Shown here in pieces: positions 1 to 5,313 of a stretch of DNA of 7,322 nt. Under the pieces are notes generated by a model, which was not told the origin of the DNA, ran no database searches, and saw only the letters and a program-made list of their open reading frames with translations. The stretch spans positions 1 to 7,322 of the forward strand of contig CASEKM010000079.1 of the NCBI GenBank assembly GCA_949288405.1, in the 5' to 3' direction. The position numbers and the translations under genes were made by a program. Numbering within the stretch: position 1 is the stretch's first letter; each line of letters starts with the position of its first letter. Origin of the DNA: an uncultured bacterium. GTDB lineage: Bacteria > Bacillota > Clostridia > Oscillospirales > Oscillospiraceae.

Positions 1-2429
1 AGGGCCACCCGCTCCCCGAAGGACCGGGTGTTGAAGTTGGAGGACTTCAGCTCGGGCAGCCAGCGGCGGCGGCCCATGAGGGTGGACACATAGCCGTCCT
101 CCTTGGCCCGCTCCACCACATGGTCCATATAGGCCCGCACCCCGGGATAGGTGGCGAAATACCGGTCCATATAGTCCTTGGCCTCCGCCACGGTGACCCC
201 GATGTCCTGGCTCAGGGAGAAGGCGGAGATGCCGTAGACGATGCCGAAGTTCACCGCCTTGGCGCTGCGGCGCATTTCCGGGGAGACCTGGTCGGGCTCC
301 ACCCCGAACACCTGGGCGGCGGTGACCGTGTGGAAGTCTCGGCCGGAGCGGAAGGCCTCGATCATCTTCTCGTCCCCGGCCATGTGGGCCAGCAGGCGCA
401 GCTCGATCTGGGAGTAGTCCGCGTCCACCAGGGCCATCCCCGGCCCGGCCACGAACATTTTCCGCAGCTGGGCTCCCAGGGGGGTGCGGATGGGGATGTT
501 CTGCAGATTGGGCTCCGTGGAGCTCAGCCGCCCGGTGGCGGTGACGGTGTTCTGGAAGCAGGTGTGGATGCGCCCGTCCGGGCCGATCACCTTCCCCAGG
601 CCGTCCGCATAGGTGGACTTCAGCTTGGTGAGCTGCCGGTAGTCCAAGATCTGCTCGATGATGGGGTGTCTCCCCCGCAGCTTGTCCAGCACCTCCGCGT
701 TGGTGGAGTAGCCCGTCTTGGTCTTCTTCACCGGGGGCAGGCCCAGCTGGTCAAAGAGGATATGCCCCAGCTGCTGGGTGGAGTTGATGTTGAACTCCTC
801 CCCGGCCAGCTCGTAAATGGCGGCCTGCACCTTCTCAATGCCATCGGCGAGCGTCTCCCCGAAGGCCGCCAGGGCCCCCCGGTCCACCAGCACCCCGGCC
901 TGCTCCATCTCGGCCAGCACCGGGCACAGGGGGAGCTCCACCTGATGGTACAGCTTGTCCAGGCCCAGCTCCTCCAGCCGCTGGGACAGAGTGTTCCGCA
1001 GCGCCCCGATCAGGGCGGCGTGGGACATGAGGGCCCCCGTGGGCTCCGCCGGGTCGGCCAGGGGACCGAAGGCCCCCTCCTCCAGATAGGTCTTGGCCTT
1101 GGGGAACTCCTGGTTGTAGTAGGTGAGGCCCAGCTTCTCCAGGTCGTAGCTGCCGTCGGTGGGGGCCAGCAGGTAGGCGGCCACCTCCGTGTCAAAGACG
1201 AAGCCCCCGGGCGAAATCCCCTCGTCCAGCAGCTTCTTCCACAGCTCCTTGGACCCGTGGACCGCCTTTTTGATCTCCGGGCCGAACAAGGTTTTCAGGC
1301 CGCCGTTGTAGCCCTCCAGCTTGTCCGCAAACAGCAGGGCGGCCCGGTGCTCCCTCTCCGAGACCTGCCACTCCACGCACACCCCGTCCAGGGAGGGCAG
1401 GGCCAGCACGTTCACCCCGTCCAGCCCCTTCCAGAGGGCCAGCAGCTCCTCCAGCCGCGCCCGGGTCTCCACTACCTCGCTGTCACAGGTGACCGAGACG
1501 GCCGGCTCCTCCCGGACAGCCCCCTCCCCCTGGGGGGCGGTGAGGTGGAACTTGTCGATGAGCTTGGCAAACTCCAGGTCCAGGAACAGCTGGTACAGGG
1601 CGGGGCCGTTGGGCTCCCGGCGCAAATTGTCCTGGGGGCTGAACTCGATGGGGGCGTCGGTGCGGATGGTGGCCAGGTCATAGGACATGCGGGCCTGGTC
1701 CTCCCCCTCGGTGAGCTTTTTGATCACCCCGGGCTTGGCGGGGACGCCGGGGGCCATCTCCACCTCCGGCAGGGCGGCGTACAGGTCGTCAATGGAGCCG
1801 TACCGCTGAATGAGGGCCATGGCGGTCTTCTCCCCCACCCCCTTCACCCCGGGGATGTTGTCGCTGGTATCCCCCATGAGGGCCTTCAGGTCGATGATGT
1901 GGATGGGGTCGAAGCCGTACTCCTCCCGAAAGGCCTCCGGGGTCATGTCCCGGGTGGTGGTGCGGCCCATGCGGGTGGACACCAGCTTCACGGTGGTGTC
2001 CTCCGTCACCAGCTGGAGGGAGTCCTTGTCCCCGGTGACGATGGTAGTCTCCCACCCGGCGGCGGCGTCCTTTCGGGCAATGGTGCCCAGCAGATCGTCC
2101 GCCTCCCAGCCGTCCAGCTCGTACATGGGGATGTTCATGGCGGAGAGCACGTCCTTTAAAATGGGCATCTGGCTGGCCAATTCATCCGGCATTCCCTTCC
2201 GGGTGGCCTTGTAGTCCTCGTAGGCCAGGTGGCGGAAGGTGGGGGCCTTCCGGTCGAAGGTGACGCACAGGGCGTCGGGCTTCCCCTCGTCCAGCAGTTT
2301 TTGTAAAATGTTCAGAAAGCCGAAAATGGCGTTGGTGGGCTGTCCCGCCCGGGTGGTCAGGTTCTGGCTCACCCCGTAAAAGGCCCGGTTGACGATGGAG
2401 TTGCCGTCCAGGACCATCAGTTTCTTCAT
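1..2429 (-). CDS. polA: DNA polymerase I, C-terminus cut by window edge
   Basis: Family-A DNA polymerase that fills gaps and removes RNA primers in replication and repair in the cytoplasm. 809 complete codons are visible. Residues 1 to about 290 are the 5'-3' exonuclease domain, with metal-binding acids D8, D59, E109, D111, D112, D134, D136, D187 and D190 in the usual motifs (LDGNS, TFDRK, EADDL, TGDKD, GDTSDNIPG). Residues about 305-480 are the 3'-5' exonuclease-like domain; the expected D-x-E pair of Exo I is absent (residues 341-348 read VLALPSLD), so proofreading is probably lost. The polymerase domain follows, with motif A (DYSQIELR, catalytic D671) and motif B (RRSAKAVNFGIVYG, K724). 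The open frame leaves the window after the GRRRWLPEL region, so motif C (HDE) and about 80-90 residues lie outside. The ATG at 2429 has AGGAGG (2442-2437) 7 nt upstream, and the protein begins MKKLMVLDGNS as in the family. Identification is certain; loss of proofreading is inference. Confidence 0.97.
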   Translation of the reverse strand, partial: MKKLMVLDGNSIVNRAFYGVSQNLTTRAGQPTNAIFGFLNILQKLLDEGKPDALCVTFDRKAPTFRHLAYEDYKATRKGMPDELASQMPILKDVLSAMNIPMYELDGWEADDLLGTIARKDAAAGWETTIVTGDKDSLQLVTEDTTVKLVSTRMGRTTTRDMTPEAFREEYGFDPIHIIDLKALMGDTSDNIPGVKGVGEKTAMALIQRYGSIDDLYAALPEVEMAPGVPAKPGVIKKLTEGEDQARMSYDLATIRTDAPIEFSPQDNLRREPNGPALYQLFLDLEFAKLIDKFHLTAPQGEGAVREEPAVSVTCDSEVVETRARLEELLALWKGLDGVNVLALPSLDGVCVEWQVSEREHRAALLFADKLEGYNGGLKTLFGPEIKKAVHGSKELWKKLLDEGISPGGFVFDTEVAAYLLAPTDGSYDLEKLGLTYYNQEFPKAKTYLEEGAFGPLADPAEPTGALMSHAALIGALRNTLSQRLEELGLDKLYHQVELPLCPVLAEMEQAGVLVDRGALAAFGETLADGIEKVQAAIYELAGEEFNINSTQQLGHILFDQLGLPPVKKTKTGYSTNAEVLDKLRGRHPIIEQILDYRQLTKLKSTYADGLGKVIGPDGRIHTCFQNTVTATGRLSSTEPNLQNIPIRTPLGAQLRKMFVAGPGMALVDADYSQIELRLLAHMAGDEKMIEAFRSGRDFHTVTAAQVFGVEPDQVSPEMRRSAKAVNFGIVYGISAFSLSQDIGVTVAEAKDYMDRYFATYPGVRAYMDHVVERAKEDGYVSTLMGRRRWLPELKSSNFNTRSFGERVA

Positions 2430-2479
2430 ACGAAATCCTCCTGTCTCCGGCCCCGGCGGGGCGGAGCGGCGTTTTTTAT

Positions 2480-2508
2480 AGTATACCAGCTTTCCCGGGG
2501 CGGGACAA
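2480..2508 (-). promoter_or_regulatory. polA promoter (sigma-A type)
   Basis: Reading the minus strand, a -35 box TTGTCC (2508-2503; 4 of 6 consensus bases) and a -10 box TATACT (2485-2480; 5 of 6) are separated by exactly 17 bp. Transcription would start near 2473, giving a leader of about 44 nt that includes the AGGAGG ribosome site. It is the only good match between polA and the upstream repeat. Confidence 0.6.
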
Positions 2509-2537
2509 GGGGAAACGGGGGCTCGCCCCGGAGGCTA

Positions 2538-2667
2538 GTTTCTTTTTCACGCGGAAAAGGAACCAAAAAACACTGGGGGATTGCCGTAGGGGCGGCCCCC
2601 CCTGGGCCGCCCGCATGTTTCGGGATCTCCCTATGTAGGGCGCGACGACCCCGGCGCGCCGTTTTAC
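2538..2667. repeat. Composite palindromic intergenic repeat element
   Basis: Three hairpins lie in a row. The first has arms 2538-2547 and 2554-2563 (10 pairs, two of them G-U, 6-nt loop). The second has GGGCGGCCC (2590-2598) facing GGGCCGCCC (2604-2612), a perfect 9-bp stem with a 5-nt loop. The third has GGCGCG (2639-2644) facing CGCGCC (2655-2660), and contains the self-complementary CGGCGCGCCG (2652-2661). The second and third modules both begin with GTAGGG (2586 and 2635), 49 bp apart. From memory, GTAGGGGCGG...CCGCCCG and GACGACCCCGGCG-type words recur in intergenic DNA of Oscillospiraceae genomes, so this is probably one copy of a dispersed family. Only one copy is visible here, so the repeat status is recollection, not shown. 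None of the hairpins is followed by a T run, so it is not a normal terminator. Confidence 0.55.
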
Positions 2668-2702
2668 ACGGGTTCGCACCGAGGACAGGAAGACAAATTG
2701 GG

Positions 2703-2758
2703 AAAATTAAAATAATTTCACTCTTGACTTTAATTTTATTTATGCTATATTAAATATA
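2703..2758. promoter_or_regulatory. Inverted repeats over the cassette promoter, candidate operators
   Basis: Two perfect inverted repeats sit on the promoter. AAAATTAAA (2703-2711) faces TTTAATTTT (2729-2737) around the -35 box. TATATT-A-AATATA (2746-2758) covers the -10 box and the expected start site. Since the first gene encodes a small helix-turn-helix protein, autoregulation here is plausible. The DNA is so AT-rich that such palindromes can arise by chance, so this is a candidate only. Confidence 0.3.
2724..2751 (+). promoter_or_regulatory. Promoter of the DUF2089-like/membrane protein cassette
   Basis: A -35 box TTGACT (2724-2729; 5 of 6) and an extended -10 TGC-TATATT (2743-2751; hexamer 5 of 6) are 16 bp apart. 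Start of transcription is expected near 2758, about 30 nt before the TTG start codon. The surrounding DNA is strongly AT-rich. Two inverted repeats overlap it, described separately. Confidence 0.7.
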
Positions 2759-2787
2759 ATTAAATGCAATAAGAAAGGAGAATTTCT

Positions 2788-3099
2788 TTGGAGCTCGATA
2801 AAATCCCCCAGTGGTTTCTCGCCCTGGAATCGGAGGACGCCGCTTTTCTCAAGAACTTTGTGCTGAAATCCGGCTCTCTCAAGGAGATCGCCCACCTGTA
2901 TCAGGTGTCCTATCCCACCGTCCGGCTGCGGCTGGATAAACTCATTCAGAAGATCCAGCTCAGCGACCAGAAGGCGGAGGAGCCCTTCTCCGCCTTCATC
3001 AAAGGGCTGGCGGTGGACTCCCGCATTGACCTGGAGACCGCAAAGCTGATTATTGAAAAGTACAAAGAGGAAAAAAACCGCAAGGAGGCAGACACATGA
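2788..3099 (+). CDS. DUF2089-like small helix-turn-helix protein
   Basis: A 103-residue protein that looks like a DNA-binding regulator. Residues 29-53 form a helix-turn-helix of the type found in DUF2089 proteins, with recognition-helix segment SYPTVRLRLDKLI (41-53). DUF2089 proteins as I know them usually carry an N-terminal zinc ribbon of paired cysteines; here there is no cysteine at all, and the protein starts directly with the acidic/aromatic helix before the HTH. Residues 66-97 form a second helical hairpin (FSAFIKGLAVDSRIDLETAK...) ending in a charged tail. The start is TTG, chosen because AAAGGAG (2774-2780) lies 7 nt upstream and no ATG in frame precedes the HTH. The stop overlaps the next gene's ATG (ATGA), so the two are probably translationally coupled. 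The family call comes from memory of the HTH pattern; its DNA target and signal are unknown. Confidence 0.8.
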   Translation: MELDKIPQWFLALESEDAAFLKNFVLKSGSLKEIAHLYQVSYPTVRLRLDKLIQKIQLSDQKAEEPFSAFIKGLAVDSRIDLETAKLIIEKYKEEKNRKEADT

Positions 3100-3374
3100 A
3101 AACCGCTATCACCTTTGCCATCGCCATTGTTGTCTTCGTGTTTCACTACTGGGCATGCCGCAGAAGTCCGAAATATTGGTATGTAGGGGGCATCATCCCC
3201 CTGCTGTGGTTTGGTGCCCTGGCCGTTTTGTTCTGGAAGGGAATGATCCACTGGGCAGAGGACTGGAAGGTGCTTCTGTTTCCCACCCTGATCTTTCTGC
3301 TGATGTGGGCGGAGGGCCATCAGGCGGCCAAGAAAAAGGAGCTGGAGAAAATGAGGGCCCAGGACATCCCATAA
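3096..3374 (+). CDS. Small three-helix membrane protein of unknown function
   Basis: A 92-residue hydrophobic protein that I do not recognise as a named family. Three likely transmembrane helices are seen at about residues 4-20, 29-47 and 57-72. A short basic loop (CRRSPK, 21-26) follows helix 1 and a strongly basic tail (HQAAKKKELEK, 75-85) follows helix 3, which by the positive-inside rule places both in the cytoplasm and the N-terminus outside. There is no clear catalytic motif. The ATG at 3096 overlaps the preceding stop (ATGA) and has AAGGAGG (3082-3088) 7 nt upstream inside the previous gene, so it is cotranscribed and coupled to the HTH gene. The pairing suggests a membrane partner or output of the regulator, as in small envelope-stress cassettes, but that is inference. 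Confidence 0.8.
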   Translation: MKTAITFAIAIVVFVFHYWACRRSPKYWYVGGIIPLLWFGALAVLFWKGMIHWAEDWKVLLFPTLIFLLMWAEGHQAAKKKELEKMRAQDIP

Positions 3375-3390
3375 ACGGTAAAATACGCCT

Positions 3391-3423
3391 AAACAAAGGT
3401 CCCCCGGCTGTGCCGGGGGACCT
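3391..3423 (-). terminator. Rho-independent terminator of the SLH protein gene
   Basis: A perfect 12-bp stem with a 3-nt loop: AGGTCCCCCGGC (3397-3408) and its complement (3412-3423). On the minus strand the stem is followed by TTTGTTT (3397-3391), which gives the U-rich tail, so it terminates the gene that ends at 3442. On the plus strand the stem is followed by GCTGCGTCTC without a T run; it may still slow the converging small-gene transcript, which ends only 22 nt before it. Confidence 0.85.
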
Positions 3424-3441
3424 GCTGCGTCTCGGGAAATA

Positions 3442-4488
3442 TTAGATTTTGGCGGTCTCCACCAGGGCGGTGAGGTGGCAGATGATCACAGAGGCCTCAG
3501 CCCGGGTGATGCTGCTCTCTCCGTTGAAGCGGTACTGGGCGTCGCCGGTGAGCACCCCGGAGCGGTACCAGCGGTAGACGATCTCGCCGTACTCGTCGCC
3601 CTCGGCCAGGTCGGGGATGAAGCCGTCGGCCACCTCGTTCACGCCGCCGGCCACGCGGGGAGGATAAGCGGCCTTGTCCCAGATGGCGGCCATCTCAAAG
3701 CGGGTGGCGTCCTCGTTGATGCGCTCCAGATAGCCGTCCTCCTCGGCGATGATCCCGTTCTCCAGACAGTAGGTGTAGTAGGGGGTATACCAGGCCTCGC
3801 CCTCCACGGCGGCGGGGATCTCATCGTTGGTGTGGGCGGAGTGGAGCCGGGCGGCCAGGACGACCACCTGGGCCACGGTGAGGGACTGATTGGGGCCGAA
3901 GGAGCCGTCGGGATTGCCGGAGAACCAGCCGGCGTTGGCGGCGGGGATGACAAAGGGGGCGAACCAGTCCCCCTCGGCTACGTCGGTGAAGGACACGTCC
4001 TCCCGCTCCTCCAGGGGGAGCTCGCCAAAGCTGTTTTTGTAGCCAAAGCGGATGGCCACGTTCCAGTCGGCGTACTCCTCGGGGATGGTCAGGGTGAAGG
4101 TGCGGGTCTCCTCAGAGGGGATGGTGAGATACTCATAGTAGTCGTTGACCTGATTCGCGGTGAAGAGCTCGGTCATCTCCCCCTCAGGGGTGACGGCGGC
4201 ATAGTGGTCGGCGGAGCCGCTCTGGGTGAAATGGATGTTCAGGCTCCACATATCCCCCTCCTCCAGGTCAGCAGTGCCCACAGTCAGCTGGCTGCCCACT
4301 GCGAAGGTGTCGCCGCTCACATAAAAGGATACTCCTTCCACAACGACGGTGGAGGTAAAGCCGCTGGCCGACCCGGACGCCCCGGAGGAAGTCTCCGCCT
4401 CGGCGGCGGAGGCGGGGATCAGCGCCATTCCCAGACACAGGGCCAGGGCAAGGGCGGCGGAGATCATGCGGGAAATACGTTTTTTCAT
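3442..4488 (-). CDS. Secreted protein with three C-terminal S-layer homology domains
   Basis: A 348-residue exported protein expected to sit on the cell surface, bound to secondary cell-wall polymer. Residues 1 to about 28 are a signal peptide (MKKRISR, a hydrophobic run of Ala/Leu, then a cleavage site near ASA-AEA). Residues 31-45 are a Ser/Gly linker. Residues about 46-160 are a beta-rich domain that I do not recognise. Three SLH domains follow at about 166-218, 232-275 and 288-345. SLH2 (ATRFEMA) and SLH3 (ITRAEAS) keep the TRxE-type wall-binding motif; SLH1 has LTVAQVV instead, losing the arginine. The start at 4488 gives a standard signal peptide and has AAGGAG (4503-4498) 9 nt upstream. 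An in-frame ATG at 4575 would lie at the predicted transcription start and add a non-signal extension, so it is not used. The gene has its own promoter and terminator, so it is monocistronic. Role: structural or adhesion surface protein; the ligand of the N-terminal domain is unknown. Confidence 0.9.
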   Translation of the reverse strand: MKKRISRMISAALALALCLGMALIPASAAEAETSSGASGSASGFTSTVVVEGVSFYVSGDTFAVGSQLTVGTADLEEGDMWSLNIHFTQSGSADHYAAVTPEGEMTELFTANQVNDYYEYLTIPSEETRTFTLTIPEEYADWNVAIRFGYKNSFGELPLEEREDVSFTDVAEGDWFAPFVIPAANAGWFSGNPDGSFGPNQSLTVAQVVVLAARLHSAHTNDEIPAAVEGEAWYTPYYTYCLENGIIAEEDGYLERINEDATRFEMAAIWDKAAYPPRVAGGVNEVADGFIPDLAEGDEYGEIVYRWYRSGVLTGDAQYRFNGESSITRAEASVIICHLTALVETAKI

Positions 4489-4528
4489 AGTTCTGCACTC
4501 CTTTTTCTCTCCATTTTTTTCGGAGGCC

Positions 4529-4563
4529 GCCCGGCCGCGGGGTGCAGGGAGTGAGGGCCGGGC
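4529..4563 (-). other. Leader hairpin in the 5' UTR of the SLH gene
   Basis: GCCCGGCC and GGCCGGGC (plus coordinates 4529-4536 and 4556-4563) form a perfect 8-bp stem with a 19-nt loop inside the predicted leader of about 87 nt. There is no T run after it and no recognised riboswitch core. It may affect mRNA stability or simply reflect GC-rich DNA. Confidence 0.35.
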
Positions 4564-4581
4564 CAGACTCCGCATAATCTT

Positions 4582-4609
4582 ATTTTAGCCATATTTCCTA
4601 AAAATGCAA
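4582..4609 (-). promoter_or_regulatory. Promoter of the SLH protein gene
   Basis: On the minus strand a -35 box TTGCAT (4609-4604; 4 of 6) and a -10 box TAAAAT (4587-4582; 5 of 6) are 16 bp apart in a locally AT-rich stretch. The start site would be near 4575, giving a leader of about 87 nt before the ATG at 4488. No clear terminator separates it from the upstream oxidoreductase gene, so some read-through is possible. Confidence 0.55.
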
Positions 4610-4645
4610 GGGATTTCTGCAAGTTTCTGGAATTTTTCAGTTATT

Positions 4646-5245
4646 TTACAGGTTCTGGGCCAGCCGGATTGCCCGCTCCCGGGCCTCCTCCACAATGGAC
4701 TCCGGGTCGCAGCCCCACACGTCCAGGTTCTCTGCCGCCACGCAGCGGGCCTCCGGGATGCCCAGCATCCGCCCCAGGCCCTGGAGGTACTGGAAGCCGT
4801 AGTTCTGATCCCCAATGGGGCCCCCGGCGGTGGTGAGGTAGACCAGGGCGCCGGCCCGGCTCATGCCCACCTGCTGTCCCTCCTGGGTGTAGCGGAAGGT
4901 GATCCCCAGCATGCTGGCCCACTCCAGATAGACCTTCAGGGCGGCCGGGAAGGTCAGGTCCCAGTAGGGGGCCCCGATCACCACCAGGTCGGCCTGGGCC
5001 ACCTCGTGGGCCGGGTCGAACATGGGGTCCCGGGGATTTTCGGGGAAGCGCTGGTGCCGCCGGTCGTCCAGCTCTGTGGTGAGCACTGGCAGGGGGGAGG
5101 CGGTCAGGTCCCGCTCCCGGATCTCCGCCTCCGGCCAGCGGTTTTTGCAGGCATTCAAAAAGGTCTGGCACAGCTTCCAGGTGCGGGAGCGCTCCGGCCC
5201 CCGCATACAGGCGTTGACAAACAGGATTTTATTCACATTTTCCAT
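4646..5245 (-). CDS. AzoR-like NAD(P)H-dependent flavin oxidoreductase
   Basis: A 199-residue flavodoxin-fold enzyme of the FMN-dependent azoreductase / quinone reductase family, acting in the cytoplasm to pass two electrons from NAD(P)H through FMN to quinones, azo or nitro compounds. The N-terminal strand KILFVNACMRG runs into the phosphate loop CMRGPERSRT (13-22). APYWDLTFPAALK (92-104) is the FMN isoalloxazine loop that matches the APMYNF...PTQLK segment of AzoR. GITFRYTQEG (114-123) and TTAGGPIG (138-145) are further family landmarks. Length equals that of typical AzoR (about 200). The ATG at 5245 has AGGAGA (5260-5255) 9 nt upstream. The gene starts 68 nt after the pyruvate kinase-like stop with no convincing promoter or terminator in the gap, so it is probably the second gene of that operon. 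The substrate cannot be read from the sequence. Confidence 0.9.
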   Translation of the reverse strand: MENVNKILFVNACMRGPERSRTWKLCQTFLNACKNRWPEAEIRERDLTASPLPVLTTELDDRRHQRFPENPRDPMFDPAHEVAQADLVVIGAPYWDLTFPAALKVYLEWASMLGITFRYTQEGQQVGMSRAGALVYLTTAGGPIGDQNYGFQYLQGLGRMLGIPEARCVAAENLDVWGCDPESIVEEARERAIRLAQNL

Positions 5246-5313
5246 GGTACTGATTCTCCTATGACCAGATCATATTTTATGCCGCCGGGCCCTCTGCGGG
5301 GCCGGAGACGGGC

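Larger units (their letters stand above)
2430..2787. other. Divergent intergenic region between polA and the small-gene cassette
   Basis: This 358-base gap holds no gene that I can support. From left to right it contains the polA leader and promoter (2430-2508), a GC-rich stretch with a short GGGG/CCCC hairpin (about 2517-2529), the composite hairpin element (about 2538-2667), and from about 2690 an abrupt switch to very AT-rich sequence with the promoter and ribosome site of the plus-strand cassette. The sharp composition step near 2690 suggests the GC-rich element is a separate block set into the region. Confidence 0.7.

Noticed and set aside
120..2159. 679-codon open frame on the plus strand opposite polA
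   Set aside because: It is exactly antisense to a conserved polymerase. The strong G/C third-position bias of polA removes stops from this phase; the translation is Gly/Leu/Val/His-rich with no domain.
2476..2679. 67-codon minus-strand frame covering the composite repeat
   Set aside because: It lies upstream of and across the polA promoter, has no ribosome site, and its translation (RRAGVVAPY, NMRAAQGGPP) is what the repeat words give in that frame; I recall similar spurious proteins annotated in related genomes.
1532..3478. Short identical string GGCGGTGAGGTGG in polA (about 1537) and the SLH gene (about 3465)
   Set aside because: Both are inside coding sequence rich in GCC and ACC codons; a 13-base match is a chance effect of codon bias.
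3475..4554. 359-codon open frame opposite the SLH protein gene
   Set aside because: Same cause: antisense shadow of a GC-biased gene, with glycine-rich low-complexity translation and no ribosome site.
4489..4575. Longer start at 4575 for the SLH protein
   Set aside because: It coincides with the predicted transcription start, has no ribosome site, and would bury the signal peptide behind 29 charged residues.
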